Source: JAPYTY01 sp036338435 (GTDB lineage Bacteria; Acidobacteriota; UBA6911; RPQK01; JADFOI01). Taken from it: a DNA stretch of 64,000 bases. This document shows, piece by piece, positions 8,398-17,671 of this stretch. The notes beneath the pieces are model-generated. The model was given only the letters and a program-made list of their open reading frames with translations. It made no database searches and was not told the origin of the DNA. The first letter of the stretch is position 1, and each line of letters starts with the position of its first letter. A program made the translations under genes and the position numbers. Location: contig JAYZCG010000022.1 of NCBI GenBank assembly GCA_036338435.1, forward strand, positions 17,011-81,010. The letters are read 5' to 3'.

Positions 8398-10137
8398 TCA
8401 TGCCCCGTACTCTTGTTTTCCTAGCACTCTTGCAAGCTTTTCATATGGATAAGTATTGATCACATCTTTGGCTTCTAGCCAACCGCGTCTGCCAGTAAAG
8501 ACACCATATTCGATGTAATTGAGCATCGTGTCGCTGTGACTATCTGAATTAATGCTGATCAAGACGCCATCATCACGGGCCATCAAACAGTGGACATCAC
8601 TTAGGTCCAGGCGAGCCGGATAGGCGTTGATTTCCATGCAAACCCTGTTTTCTCGAGCAGTCTTAATCACCTGTTCCAAATCAACTGGGTAGGGTTCTCG
8701 TTTTGTTAGGAGGCGTCCAGTCGGATGGGCTAGGATATTAACATATGGATTTTCCAAGGCACGACAAATTCTCAAGGTCATTTCCTTACGCGAAAGATTA
8801 AAACGGCTGTGGATGGAGGCAATGACCACATCAAGTTGAGCAAGGACCTCATTACCAAGATCCAATTTTCCCCCATCTAGGATGTCCACCTCGATGCCTT
8901 TTAATATTTTGATCTTATGTAGCTTGGAGGAGATTTGGTCAATTTCCTTTATTTGTTTCAAAAGTGACTTTTCATCGAGTCCCCCAGTCATGGCTAGAGC
9001 TTTACTGTGATCGGTGATGGCTATGTATTCATACCCTATCTCATGGGCGGCAGAGGCCATTTCTTGAATCGAGTTGCGTCCATCCGTCGCGGTGGTGTGC
9101 ATGTGCAGGTCCCCGCGGATATCTTGGAGTTGAATGAGATTTGGCAAGCGATTCTTTGATGCTTTATCAATTTCTCCCCTGTTTTCCCGGAGCTCAGGGG
9201 GTATGTAGGGGAGATTTAGTAGACGGTAAATATCTTCTTCATTAGCAGCTGCAAGAGGTTCTTTTTCGGCATTAACAGAGAAGAGTCCATATTCGCTGAT
9301 TTTGTATCCCATCCGCTTGGCTCGTTCTCGCAGGGCCACGTTGTGTGCTTTGGATCCCGTAAAGTACTGTAGTGCAGCCCCAAAAGATTTGTTTTCGAGC
9401 ACTCGCAGGTCGATTTGAAGACCCTGGCGCAACACGACTGAAGCTTTAGTTTCACCTTTGGCGAGTACCTCCTGAACACTATGATGTCGTGTGAATGCGT
9501 CGATAACATCATTTGGGGCATCACAGGTAACCAGGATGTCAACGTCCCCGATGGTTTCCTTTCTACGCCTGACGCTACCGGCGGCCACAATTCGATTAAT
9601 CTTGGCCTCTGATTGCAGATAATCTATGAAAAGTTGGCTGACTTCAATTCCATCATCGAGACGAAAATGTCCCTGAAACTGACGATGGTTTTGGATGGCC
9701 TTGAGAACCTTCGCTTCGCTTTTTTCACCCATTCCCGGTAGTGAACGAAGTTCTTTGTTTTGGGCGGCCTTTTCCAATTCTTCCACGCTTGTGATGTGTA
9801 AGGTTTTCCAAAACAGACTGACTTTTTTGGGGCCGATGTTTTGAATCTTGGTGAGTGCCAAGAGAGACGGTGGAATTTGTTGCCTAAGATCTTCATGCTC
9901 CTTGCATCGTCCAGTCTCTGCAAGTTCCCGAATCTTCTTGATAGCTCCATCACCAATTCCGGAGATGGATTTCAGTTTTTCTGGATGTGCAATTACTGCA
10001 TCAGCTCCGTTGAAGGACAAGTCTTTGACAATCTGAGCAGTTCGACGGAAAGATCGAATGCGGAAGGGATTGTCCTCCTGGATTTCAAGAATATCGGCGA
10101 TTTCATTGAAGCATTTGGCCAAGTCCTTATTTTCCAT
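8398..10137 (-). CDS. polX: PolX-type DNA polymerase / 3'-5' exonuclease
   Basis: This 579-residue family-X polymerase is a bacterial repair enzyme with an N-terminal pol-beta-like core and a C-terminal PHP nuclease. The helix-hairpin-helix region has ISGIGDGAIKKIREL and LPGMGEKSEAKVL. The nucleotidyltransferase motif is GSVRRRKETIGDVDIL, giving the two catalytic aspartates. The PHP domain starts at DLHMHTTATDG and continues with AITDHSK, VIASIHSRF and NSDSHSD, the set of histidines and aspartates that bind its metals. It acts in base-excision-type gap filling and end cleaning. The frame extends 20 codons further to a TTG, but the first ATG (10137) fits the usual N-terminus. It is convergent with the upstream aminotransferase. 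Confidence 0.93.
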   Translation of the reverse strand: MENKDLAKCFNEIADILEIQEDNPFRIRSFRRTAQIVKDLSFNGADAVIAHPEKLKSISGIGDGAIKKIRELAETGRCKEHEDLRQQIPPSLLALTKIQNIGPKKVSLFWKTLHITSVEELEKAAQNKELRSLPGMGEKSEAKVLKAIQNHRQFQGHFRLDDGIEVSQLFIDYLQSEAKINRIVAAGSVRRRKETIGDVDILVTCDAPNDVIDAFTRHHSVQEVLAKGETKASVVLRQGLQIDLRVLENKSFGAALQYFTGSKAHNVALRERAKRMGYKISEYGLFSVNAEKEPLAAANEEDIYRLLNLPYIPPELRENRGEIDKASKNRLPNLIQLQDIRGDLHMHTTATDGRNSIQEMASAAHEIGYEYIAITDHSKALAMTGGLDEKSLLKQIKEIDQISSKLHKIKILKGIEVDILDGGKLDLGNEVLAQLDVVIASIHSRFNLSRKEMTLRICRALENPYVNILAHPTGRLLTKREPYPVDLEQVIKTARENRVCMEINAYPARLDLSDVHCLMARDDGVLISINSDSHSDTMLNYIEYGVFTGRRGWLEAKDVINTYPYEKLARVLGKQEYGA

Positions 10138-10426
10138 GAGGAGATATTCTAACTTGTTGATTAACGACTGGCTAACTAGCGCATTGTTGCCGTACAATCT
10201 TTAACGCAAAAGTCTAAAACCTATGATGATTGTAAGCGTTTGAAATCATAAATCTGAGATCTAGAGGTTTGACTCGTTTCGATACTCCCCTCTTAAACTA
10301 TCAAGCGATTATTGTAAGCTCAAATTGTCTGATTGTTACTTTGAAAAAGACGTCTGCATAGTGTTTATACTTATTTTTTGGAACGTAACACATGGAACGG
10401 GTACAATGAATTTCTTTAGAAGGTGA
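10138..10426. other. Divergent intergenic region between polX and the cysteine-rich protein
   Basis: This AT-rich spacer of nearly 300 bases lies between two divergent genes. The only promoter-like pair I find points right: TTGAAA at 10341 and TATACT at 10366, with a 19-base spacer that is longer than ideal. Nothing coding or RNA-like is visible. Confidence 0.35.
10341..10371 (+). promoter_or_regulatory. Weak sigma70-like promoter candidate
   Basis: TTGAAA (10341-10346) and TATACT (10366-10371) each match five of six consensus bases, but the spacer is 19. It lies 56 bases before the start of the 85-residue cysteine-rich protein. Start-site mapping is needed to accept it. Confidence 0.3.
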
Positions 10427-10684
10427 ATGCAAGTGATCAAAGATCTACTTCCCAGACAAGTGGTGTGTACGGAGAAGAACTCAAAAGGCAAATCATGTCA
10501 CGGCGGGCTAAAACGCTACTATCCTTTTGCGAGCTATTACAATGAGACGGATCCAGACTTGATCGATGAGATCAAGCAGGAATTTCCAGAGGATGCAAAG
10601 CTAATCCTTCTCAAGTGCGAGACCTGCAACACAGTCTATCGGTTGTCTGAAACGTTGAAGGAAAAGTTCCAACAAGTCAGTTAG
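10427..10684 (+). CDS. Small cysteine-containing hypothetical protein (possible zinc-ribbon)
   Basis: I do not recognise this 85-residue protein. It has four cysteines arranged as C14, C24 (KGKSCHGG) and a CETC pair near residue 65, with a HGG next to the second cysteine. A Cys-x9-Cys plus Cys-x2-Cys pattern of this kind could bind one zinc ion. Between them lies an aromatic stretch, RYYPFASYYNETD, and an acidic helix. AGAAGG lies just before the ATG at 10427; a GTG two codons later would be an equally good start. It is convergent with nadK with 37 bases between the stops. DNA, RNA or protein binding is only a guess. Confidence 0.6.
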   Translation: MQVIKDLLPRQVVCTEKNSKGKSCHGGLKRYYPFASYYNETDPDLIDEIKQEFPEDAKLILLKCETCNTVYRLSETLKEKFQQVS

Positions 10685-10721
10685 TTTAGATTCGTTTAGT
10701 GGTAGGGAGGTGGTGTGTGTC

Positions 10722-11618
10722 CTATCTTTCGCCCCACTTTAATTTTTCTCTGAGAACGTCGAAGAAGTCCGTTTGGCCTGTCTGGATTAACGCGATCTGG
10801 GTTTCAGATTTTGTGCAGCAAACCTCATCTCCTGCTTCGAGTGGAACACCAATTTGGCCATCGACAGTCAGCATGATTTCTTCGCCCGATCTAACTACGA
10901 CGCGTATGTTGCTTTCTGCTGGGATGACGAGGGGGCGATTGGTCAGAGTGTGAGAGCAAATAGGCGTCATAACAACTGAGTTCAATTTGGGATAAAGAAC
11001 TGGTCCCCCTGCTGAGAGTGAGTAGGCTGTCGAGCCGGTAGGAGTTGAGATTATCATGCCGTCGGCCGGGAATGTAGCGATGTAGTCCTCGTCGACAAAG
11101 GCGTCCATGTTGATTAATCGTGCCAGTGCTCCTGAATTGACTACCACATCGTTTAAGGCATGGTACACCTCAGATGGGCCGCGCTCGCGATTTGTCTGGG
11201 CATTGTCACCTCGATGGATTAACACTTTCAACATATTTCGGCGACCAACGGCATAATTGTCTTCTAGTACATGGGTTAGTGCAGGGTAAAGGTCTTTTAA
11301 GGATATCTCTGTGAGAAATCCTAACGAACCTAGATTGACACCTAGAATGGGAACCAATCGCAATGGACTTGCATCTCGAATAGCCCGAGCCACCCGTAAC
11401 ATGGTTCCGTCCCCACCAAAGGCTATAATGACGTCAGACTGGTCTGGGATGGCTTCGAACTTGGTGCCCGTCATCTGGGTTAAAGCGAAAGCTTCAACAA
11501 CCACATCTTCCACAATCGCCTCACAATGGTGGTCGCCTAGCCAAGCTAGCAATTCTTTCAAAGGAGTTTCAAATTGAGTTTGGTGGGGTTTGATGACGAT
11601 GCCAATTTTCATGATCAT
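10722..11618 (-). CDS. nadK: NAD kinase
   Basis: This enzyme phosphorylates NAD to NADP and is the only route to NADP in most bacteria. The 298-residue protein has the diagnostic GGDGT motif in IIAFGGDGTMLR, with its catalytic aspartate, and the NAD-binding loop TPTGSTAYSLSAGGP. A further conserved segment is GVNLGSLGFLTEI. The reading frame is open 56 codons further upstream, but that part lies over the end of the neighbouring gene and has no family likeness; the ATG at 11616-11618 (MIMKIGIVIKP) gives the normal N-terminal strand. It is the last gene of a run with the TPR and PP0621-like genes, starting 28 bases after the latter. Confidence 0.95.
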   Translation of the reverse strand: MIMKIGIVIKPHQTQFETPLKELLAWLGDHHCEAIVEDVVVEAFALTQMTGTKFEAIPDQSDVIIAFGGDGTMLRVARAIRDASPLRLVPILGVNLGSLGFLTEISLKDLYPALTHVLEDNYAVGRRNMLKVLIHRGDNAQTNRERGPSEVYHALNDVVVNSGALARLINMDAFVDEDYIATFPADGMIISTPTGSTAYSLSAGGPVLYPKLNSVVMTPICSHTLTNRPLVIPAESNIRVVVRSGEEIMLTVDGQIGVPLEAGDEVCCTKSETQIALIQTGQTDFFDVLREKLKWGER

Positions 11619-11646
11619 CGGGATTGTCCCCGAAAAGGTTCCTATA

Positions 11647-11967
11647 TCAGAAGGGTTGTTGGTTAGTTTGATTTTGGTTCTTTGCTTCACTGACGTAACT
11701 GGTGTGACACTTTTCAGAGCAAAAGTAAACGCTGGTTCCGTGGATTTGAGCATGGATGGCCAGATTTTCTGCAACATACATTCCACACTGGGGATCTTTG
11801 ATCATTGTGCCAGAAGCCGGGGTGCTTGTCTGATGTCCCCTCGTCCTTTTTCCAGAGTGTGACTCAAATGGTGATGGGTTGAGAAGTTTTGCCAGAAAAG
11901 AGCGCACCAACCTTGAGCAGATCCAAAAAACAACGAAAAATAAGGCAAATCGAATAACCCAGGACAT
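11647..11967 (-). CDS. PP0621-like membrane-anchored protein with a cysteine metal site
   Basis: This 106-residue protein has one N-terminal membrane helix (residues 4-22), a basic linker and a small C-terminal domain, DPQCGMYVA then YFCSEKCH. The 'DPxCGxYV ... YFCSEKC' layout is that of the PP0621 family and resembles YHS/TRASH-type metal-binding modules, where the cysteines bind a metal ion. Its job is not known. The start ATG lies 2 bases after the stop of the upstream TPR gene, so the two are translated together, and nadK follows 28 bases on. Confidence 0.75.
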   Translation of the reverse strand: MSWVIRFALFFVVFWICSRLVRSFLAKLLNPSPFESHSGKRTRGHQTSTPASGTMIKDPQCGMYVAENLAIHAQIHGTSVYFCSEKCHTSYVSEAKNQNQTNQQPF

Positions 11968-11969
11968 TG

Positions 11970-12572
11970 TTACAAGGCCGCTCCCTGAGTATGAGTTTCT
12001 CTAATGCGTTCTATCTGTTGTTGTATGGCCTCGTAGTCAGGATGGTCTGGATGGGATTTCAAGAGTTGTTCAAGACTTCCCAGTGCTTCTTCAAGATTAC
12101 CTGTCGAAAGATAGGTCACACCGATATTGTAGAGGGTTTGTGCATGATTAGGCTGAATTTTAAGGGATTGTTTATACAGATCCACTGCCTTGATGGGATT
12201 TCCAGAGTAGAGGTACGCTGTTCCCAGATCCGTTCGAACGTTTACATCATTGGGCATCAGAAGCAGGGCTTCTTCATACCATGGGATGGCGGCATCAAAG
12301 CGACCCATGTCGTAGTAAGTGTTCCCCAACTCAACGCGCACTTTGCCACTCTGGGGATCAGCTTCTGCCTGTCTCTCCAAACTTGCTAAGTGTTCCAGAT
12401 CCTCAGGTGTAGGATGGTCTAGAGGCATCTGGGAAACACCTTGTGGTGAAGTACTATTTGGTTGTTCGTTAACACTGGGCGAGGTCTGCCCTAGAAACTG
12501 TGAAGCAAAGAATCCAAGAATGAAGCCGACTAGGATTCCCACTACAGCCGTGACATTTCGTTTATTCTTCAT
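11970..12572 (-). CDS. Membrane-anchored TPR-repeat protein
   Basis: This 200-residue protein starts with a membrane helix (VTAVVGILVGFILGFFASQF), followed by a Ser/Pro/Gln-rich linker and about three tetratricopeptide repeats, for example VELGNTYYDMGRFDAAIPWY, TDLGTAYLYSGNPIKAVDLY and YNIGVTYLSTGNLEEALGSL. It probably scaffolds a periplasmic or membrane complex. The frame extends 37 codons upstream but that part would overlap the divergent HEAT gene and lacks the membrane helix at its start; the ATG at 12572 (MKNKRNVTAVVG) is preferred. It is the first gene of the TPR / PP0621-like / nadK run. Confidence 0.8.
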   Translation of the reverse strand: MKNKRNVTAVVGILVGFILGFFASQFLGQTSPSVNEQPNSTSPQGVSQMPLDHPTPEDLEHLASLERQAEADPQSGKVRVELGNTYYDMGRFDAAIPWYEEALLLMPNDVNVRTDLGTAYLYSGNPIKAVDLYKQSLKIQPNHAQTLYNIGVTYLSTGNLEEALGSLEQLLKSHPDHPDYEAIQQQIERIRETHTQGAAL

Positions 12573-12681
12573 TAGGACGGCTGTATGGTACCATAGTGGG
12601 GTTAGTGTTGGCTGTAGCCTTGTTTGGCTGTAGCCATTATCACAGGAGAAAACAGAGGGGTTAAGGCTTGTTTTGAGGACC

Positions 12682-13395
12682 ATGTGTAGGGGGCAAGATC
12701 TTGGAGACTACGGGCAGATGGTTCGAACTTGTCTGGATGTTTTTAGTCACGGTACAGAAGAGCAACTCTACGAGATCCTGCCTCACGTTAGTATTCTCCG
12801 GTCTCCATTGTTTTTGAAGCCGCTTTTGAGTCTTTTGAAGTCTGGAAAAGTTTACCAACAGGAGTTTGCTGCCGTGGCCTTGGGCAGTGTGGGTGACAGC
12901 CAAGCTATAAAGCCTTTGACGGACGTATTTATGAAATCCATATCAGCTCACAGAGACGACGTTCGATCTTTGCAAGCTTCGATTGTCCAGTCCCTGGGGG
13001 ATATCGGGAACGAGCAGGCCATTCAGCCGCTTTTGAGAATTTATAAACTTCGCGTGGGATCAGGTCGGTTATCTTCGTGTCGGCAGAGCTGGGTTCTTGC
13101 TGCCCTCGGAAATCTTGCCCAACAGGGTGGGATGCGGGCGGTAAGGGAACTCACCACTTGCATGAGGACAGAATCTGAGTTGTTGCGTGCTCAGGCAGTT
13201 GCCGAAATGGCCATGGCTTTTTGGCATCGGCCCGCAGAAGTGCCTGAAGAAGTTTTAGAGGACATGTACATGATGACGGCGGATAGATCAGAAGGAGTTA
13301 GAGCGGCGGCACTGTCTGCCCTTTCTGATCTGGCCAAGTTGGGTGTTGTGGAAACCGACCGGAGCTTGCCGCCAGCACCTTTTTCTATTTCCTAG
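12682..13395 (+). CDS. HEAT-repeat protein
   Basis: This protein of about 237 residues is made of alpha-helical HEAT-like repeats. Clear units are QEFAAVALGSVGDSQAIKPL, QASIVQSLGDIGNEQAIQPL and SWVLAALGNLAQQGGMRAV, then a helical C-terminus. Such proteins are protein-binding scaffolds; no catalytic residues are visible. There is no signal peptide, so it is probably cytosolic. The start is uncertain: ATG 12682 follows a GAGG very closely, while an ATG at 12718 (MVRTCLDVF) has a GGAG 11 bases before it. It is divergent from the TPR gene and convergent with the next TPR protein, with 6 bases between the stops. Confidence 0.72.
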   Translation: MCRGQDLGDYGQMVRTCLDVFSHGTEEQLYEILPHVSILRSPLFLKPLLSLLKSGKVYQQEFAAVALGSVGDSQAIKPLTDVFMKSISAHRDDVRSLQASIVQSLGDIGNEQAIQPLLRIYKLRVGSGRLSSCRQSWVLAALGNLAQQGGMRAVRELTTCMRTESELLRAQAVAEMAMAFWHRPAEVPEEVLEDMYMMTADRSEGVRAAALSALSDLAKLGVVETDRSLPPAPFSIS

Positions 13396-13401
13396 ACTTC
13401 A

Positions 13402-14418
13402 CTATTGGAGCGAATCGACCAACTGCTTAGCGACCCCTGCATTGGGGCCATCGGGGGATATCTCTAAGTAGAGAGATAGGTTTTTAAGTGAAGCGTCCAT
13501 CTGGCCGGTGCCCAGAAAACAAATGCCCAATTGGTAATATGACTCCGTGTAATCAGGATCTGACTCAATGGCCTTGGTGAGGGCTTCGATGGCATCGTCA
13601 GTCTGGCCTGAATTTATGAAAGTGACGCCCATGTTGTAGTAGTTGATGGCGGCGTCCTTAGGATCTCCGTAAGCACTTAATTGGACAGCTTGTTCGTAGA
13701 GTTCACGTGCCTTGTCGGTATTTCCCATCGCAGCATAAATATTTGCTTGGTTTTGGTATAGTGTGGGATCTTCGGGGGCTATAGCGATGGCTTTCGAATA
13801 CGCTTCCACAGCCTGGTCTGACTGGTTAAGCTTATCGTGTGTATTACCCAAATTGGCCCACAGGGCAGGTTGTTGGTCATCCATTTCTAACGCGGCATTA
13901 AAAGCGGTCAAAGCCTGTTCATATTGTCCTTGGTTGTAAAAATTCAAGCCCTCATTGAGGCTGAGTTTCACTTCTTCAGCAACTGCCGCTCGTTGTGCTG
14001 AATCCTCTGCGCTCTCTTCCATTGCTTTGAGTTCATCGTCTGTGAGCTCAAAAGCCAGTTTCCCGGCTCTGCCGGGTACCAGTGTGAACTCGACCAGACC
14101 GTCCCCTCCTTTGCGGTCAGTCGCGGCCCTGAGACCTTCCACATAGCTTCTTTGAAATCCCTCTTTTTCGGCAATGACACGATAAGTTCCTTGACGTGTT
14201 ACACCACCGTGATAGAACTCACCTTTCGCATCCGTTCTCACCTCATACTCTCTTGAGACTACGAGGCTTTGGATTGTTATTAAAACGTCTTCCAGGGGAT
14301 TACCGCTCTGATCCATGACTTTGCCCCTGATGTTGCCGATTTGTGCTTGAAGCGAGGGAACCAGGCAAGACAACAGAAGAATCCCCAACAAGAACTGTAC
14401 TGTTTTGACCTTCATCAT
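13402..14418 (-). CDS. Secreted protein with carboxypeptidase-regulatory-like domain and TPR repeats
   Basis: This 338-residue protein has a signal peptide (VQFLLGILLLSCLVPSLQAQ). Next comes a carboxypeptidase-regulatory-like beta-sandwich of about 90 residues (IRGKVMDQSGNPLEDVLITI and a following GEFYHGGVTRQGTYRV), as in many Acidobacteriota and Bacteroidota surface proteins. The rest is at least four TPRs, e.g. NQGQYEQALTAFNAAL, ALWANLGNTHDKLNQSDQAV and YYQLGICFLGTGQMDASL. It probably assembles proteins in the periplasm or at the outer membrane. AGGAG lies 9 bases before the first ATG. It follows dinG by 29 bases and is likely the last gene of the rpiB-glyA-dinG run. Confidence 0.83.
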   Translation of the reverse strand: MMKVKTVQFLLGILLLSCLVPSLQAQIGNIRGKVMDQSGNPLEDVLITIQSLVVSREYEVRTDAKGEFYHGGVTRQGTYRVIAEKEGFQRSYVEGLRAATDRKGGDGLVEFTLVPGRAGKLAFELTDDELKAMEESAEDSAQRAAVAEEVKLSLNEGLNFYNQGQYEQALTAFNAALEMDDQQPALWANLGNTHDKLNQSDQAVEAYSKAIAIAPEDPTLYQNQANIYAAMGNTDKARELYEQAVQLSAYGDPKDAAINYYNMGVTFINSGQTDDAIEALTKAIESDPDYTESYYQLGICFLGTGQMDASLKNLSLYLEISPDGPNAGVAKQLVDSLQ

Positions 14419-14447
14419 AAATTTAAACTCCTATAGTATTATCGTAC

Positions 14448-16388
14448 CTACGTACTCTCATGGTAGAAACGTTGCAGTTCCCCAATACTATCGGTCACGG
14501 GACAGTTTGGCAAGCTTTGGAGGAATAGTTGGCCATAACTGTGGGACCAGAGGCGACTGTCTAAAACAGCCAGAATCCCACGATCCTGACGTGATCGAAT
14601 CAGACGTCCTAATCCCTGTCTCAATGTGATAGTGGCCTCGGGTACTGAATATTGCAAAAAAGAGTTTTCCCCCCTTTTCTCTAGCCAGTTAATACGGGCA
14701 GCAACCATGGGCTCAGTGGGCACCAGGAATGGGAGTTTATCGATAACGACTGCCCGAAGTGTATCTCCTGGGACATCAATGCCTTGCCAGAAACTGGAAG
14801 TGGCACAAAGAACAGCATGGGGAGTTTCTCTAAATGTATTCAACAGGTGATTCTTGGATTGATCACCTTGCCGCAGAAGAGGAAACGATGTTGTTTGGCG
14901 AAGTGTCTCGTAGACACGGTTCATTTGAGCAAAGCTGGTGAAAAGCAAGAAGGCGTTTCCGTCAGTTATTGCCAGGATTTCATGAATTTCGTGGAGAGCA
15001 GAAGAGAAATAATCGTGTGAGTTAGGCTTTGGAATGTTGGGAACGTAGAGGATGGCCTGTTTTGTATAGTCAAATTCACTATCCGTTACAACTTCTCTGG
15101 GTTGGGGTATGCCTAATCGTGTCTTGAAATATTTGAATCCATCATTGCTAGTAAGTGTAGCTGAAGTAAAAATGGCCGTATCGGTCCGCGAAAAGAGATG
15201 TTCTTCTAAGGCCGGGGCTATATTAATAGGGTTCATATGCAGGAAGATACCGGTCAGACGTCTTTCAAACCAGTAAACGTTATTTGTAGGATCTGGATTA
15301 AAGATCTCTTCCAAGGTAGACATGGTTTGTTCCAGTCGGCGTTCTAGCGGGTCAGCTTCACTAGGACGGGAAGAGTACTGCTCAAGGCCGTTTAAAAGAG
15401 CAAGTAATGCATTTTGTAGTCGTTGACACGGCTGTCCAATGTTGTTCCGGAGATCCACAGTGCCCTCCTTCGGATCTTGGTAAAAGTTGAGTGAATGGCG
15501 TCCTTCAGAAAGAGGAAATGCTCCAAAAAAAAGTGTGGCTGCGGTCTCAACTCTGTCGATCAAATCAAAGAGTGCTGGCATCTCGGAGGCAAGCTTTCGA
15601 AAGTCTTGGCACAAGGCCTCCATTTGGTAGTTGCTGAGTTGTTTCCCGAAGTGACTGGTAGCAACGTTTTCAACTCCCTGGGCTTCGTCTAGAATGAGGA
15701 CCGAAAAGTTGGGCAATGCTCGTCCTATTTCATCAGTTTCAAGGGCTAAATTAGCAAAGAATAGAGCATGATTAACGATAATTAGATCCGACTCTAGGGC
15801 TTTCTGGCGCATGCGAGTGACGTAGCATTGACCAAAATGGGGGCATTTCTGCCCAGTACAGGTGTCACTGCGAGCATCAAGGTGTCTCCATTGGGAATCA
15901 TCATCTCCCATCCAGTTCAACTCTGAGCGATCACCTGTTTGTGTTTTTTCAGTCCAAGCCAACAGGTCATTCCAATGTTCCTGCAACTCTTCTGGTTCAT
16001 CTCCTGCTTGGTCATATAATTTCTTCAGACAAAGATAATTTGATCGGCCTTTCATGCAAGTCACTCTGAGATCTGGGAATAGATGCCGGCGGATGAAGGG
16101 GATATCTTTAAGGAATAGCTGGTCTTGAAGATTTTTCGTTACCGTCGAGACGATCACACGTTTGTTGCTGAATAGAGAGGGGATTAGGTAGGCAAGGGTT
16201 TTTCCGGTCCCCGTTCCGGCTTCTACGCACAAGTGGTGGCGATTTTGGATGGCATCTAAAACGGCTTCTGCCATAGTTAATTGGGAAGGTCGGTACTCAT
16301 AATTTGGGAGACAACTCTCTAAAATGCCGCCGGGTGCGAAGATACCCTCAAGAGTGGGTTCCTCAAGCCGGGAGTAATTGTCTGACAC
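14448..16388 (-). CDS. dinG: DinG/XPD-family iron-sulfur DNA helicase
   Basis: This 646-residue superfamily-2 5'-3' helicase unwinds R-loops, D-loops and forked DNA in damage response. Walker A is AGTGTGKT at 57-64 and the Walker B box is DEAQ at 234-237 (DEAH-like). Between them lie four cysteines, C120, C177, C182 and C188, in the spacing that binds the 4Fe-4S cluster of XPD, DinG and YoaA. The C-terminal helicase half has FLLFTSFAQMNRVYETL, ATSSFWQGIDVPG and the arginine-finger region RQGLGRLIRSRQD. It sits 17 bases after glyA in an apparent operon. There is no N-terminal exonuclease as in some Gram-positive DinG. Confidence 0.92.
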   Translation of the reverse strand: MSDNYSRLEEPTLEGIFAPGGILESCLPNYEYRPSQLTMAEAVLDAIQNRHHLCVEAGTGTGKTLAYLIPSLFSNKRVIVSTVTKNLQDQLFLKDIPFIRRHLFPDLRVTCMKGRSNYLCLKKLYDQAGDEPEELQEHWNDLLAWTEKTQTGDRSELNWMGDDDSQWRHLDARSDTCTGQKCPHFGQCYVTRMRQKALESDLIIVNHALFFANLALETDEIGRALPNFSVLILDEAQGVENVATSHFGKQLSNYQMEALCQDFRKLASEMPALFDLIDRVETAATLFFGAFPLSEGRHSLNFYQDPKEGTVDLRNNIGQPCQRLQNALLALLNGLEQYSSRPSEADPLERRLEQTMSTLEEIFNPDPTNNVYWFERRLTGIFLHMNPINIAPALEEHLFSRTDTAIFTSATLTSNDGFKYFKTRLGIPQPREVVTDSEFDYTKQAILYVPNIPKPNSHDYFSSALHEIHEILAITDGNAFLLFTSFAQMNRVYETLRQTTSFPLLRQGDQSKNHLLNTFRETPHAVLCATSSFWQGIDVPGDTLRAVVIDKLPFLVPTEPMVAARINWLEKRGENSFLQYSVPEATITLRQGLGRLIRSRQDRGILAVLDSRLWSHSYGQLFLQSLPNCPVTDSIGELQRFYHEST

Positions 16389-16405
16389 TTAAGTTGAACC
16401 TACTA

Positions 16406-17671
16406 CTATTTTGGGGATGTTGGCTCCAGCCGTCCAGCGTAGAGCGGGAAGTGATTGGTAAAGGATCTCACGTCTTCTTTCACTTCTTTTTGGATTTTTT
16501 CATCACCGATATTTTTGAGGGATTTGCCCATCATTGCGGCAATTTGAACCATCTCATCCTCTTTCATATTGCGGGTTGTCACGGCTGGGGTGCCTACCCG
16601 AATGCCACTGGTCACAAGAGGAGGGTGCGAATCAAAGGGGATCATATTTTTATTGACGGTGATCAAGGTTTCTTCTAGTGTTTTTTCGGCCTCTTTCCCA
16701 GTAATACCCTGGGAGAAAACGTCGATCAGGCAGAGGTGGTTGTCCGTTCCACCAGAGACGATCCTAAATCCCTGAGCCTGTATGGCTTTGGTTAGGGCTT
16801 TAGCATTGTTGATAATTTGTGTCTGGTACTCAGTGAAGGTTTCCGACAGTGCTTCCTGAAAGCATACTGCTTTAGCGGCGACAACATGTACCAGCGGCCC
16901 TCCCTGAATGCCAGGGAGTACCATCCTGTCTAGGGATTTTTGGTGTTCTTCTTTGCAAAGCACCAAACCTCCACGTGGCCCTCGCAGAGTCTTGTGGGTG
17001 GTAGTGGTGACGAAATCAGCATATGGCACTGGACTTGGATGAAGCCCGGTGGCTACCATTCCGGCTATGTGAGCAATGTCTGCTAGCAGATATGCTCCCA
17101 CCTTTTTGGCGATTTCTGCGAGTTGGTCAAAGTGAATAATTCGACTATAGGCACTGGCACCACAAACAATCATCTTAGGTTTTTCTCGTTTGGCGATGTC
17201 TTCGACGGCATTGTAGTCGATTTGTTCGCTGTCACGGTCGACGCCGTAGTCCGCCACTTCATAGAGCTTGCCTGAAAAATTCAGAGGATGACCATGTGTT
17301 AGATGTCCCCCAGCTGATAGACTCATACCTAGAATCTTGTCGCCAGGTTTCAAGACAGTCATATAGGCGGCCATGTTAGCTTGGCTACCGGAATGGGCCT
17401 GCACATTAGCGTGCTCTGCTGAGAAAAGTTGCTTGGCTCGCTCAATGGCTAGACTCTCAACTACATCGACGTTTTCACATCCCCCATAGTAGCGACGTCC
17501 TGGATAACCTTCGGCATATTTGTTGGTGAAGATGGATCCCGTAGCCTCTAAAACCGCCTCACTAACAAAGTTTTCTGATGCTATTAACTCTAGGGATTCT
17601 CCTTGACGTTGCGTTTCCTTCAGAACAGCATTAGCAATGGCAGGGTCAACTTCATGTAAGGGACTATTCAC
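16406..17671 (-). CDS. glyA: Serine hydroxymethyltransferase
   Basis: This PLP enzyme interconverts serine and glycine while moving a one-carbon unit to tetrahydrofolate. The 421-residue length is typical. It has SLELIASENFVSEAV at the N-terminus, the tyrosine-rich EGYPGRRYYGG, the SGSQANMAAY loop and the PLP lysine in TTTTHKTLRGPRGG. Its start overlaps the rpiB stop by 8 bases and dinG follows 17 bases after its end. The rpiB-glyA order is widespread in bacteria, which supports both calls. Confidence 0.97.
   Translation of the reverse strand: MNSPLHEVDPAIANAVLKETQRQGESLELIASENFVSEAVLEATGSIFTNKYAEGYPGRRYYGGCENVDVVESLAIERAKQLFSAEHANVQAHSGSQANMAAYMTVLKPGDKILGMSLSAGGHLTHGHPLNFSGKLYEVADYGVDRDSEQIDYNAVEDIAKREKPKMIVCGASAYSRIIHFDQLAEIAKKVGAYLLADIAHIAGMVATGLHPSPVPYADFVTTTTHKTLRGPRGGLVLCKEEHQKSLDRMVLPGIQGGPLVHVVAAKAVCFQEALSETFTEYQTQIINNAKALTKAIQAQGFRIVSGGTDNHLCLIDVFSQGITGKEAEKTLEETLITVNKNMIPFDSHPPLVTSGIRVGTPAVTTRNMKEDEMVQIAAMMGKSLKNIGDEKIQKEVKEDVRSFTNHFPLYAGRLEPTSPK

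Noticed and set aside
12573..12683. Longer N-terminus of the TPR protein
   Set aside because: The extension would overlap the divergent HEAT gene and push the membrane helix away from the N-terminus.
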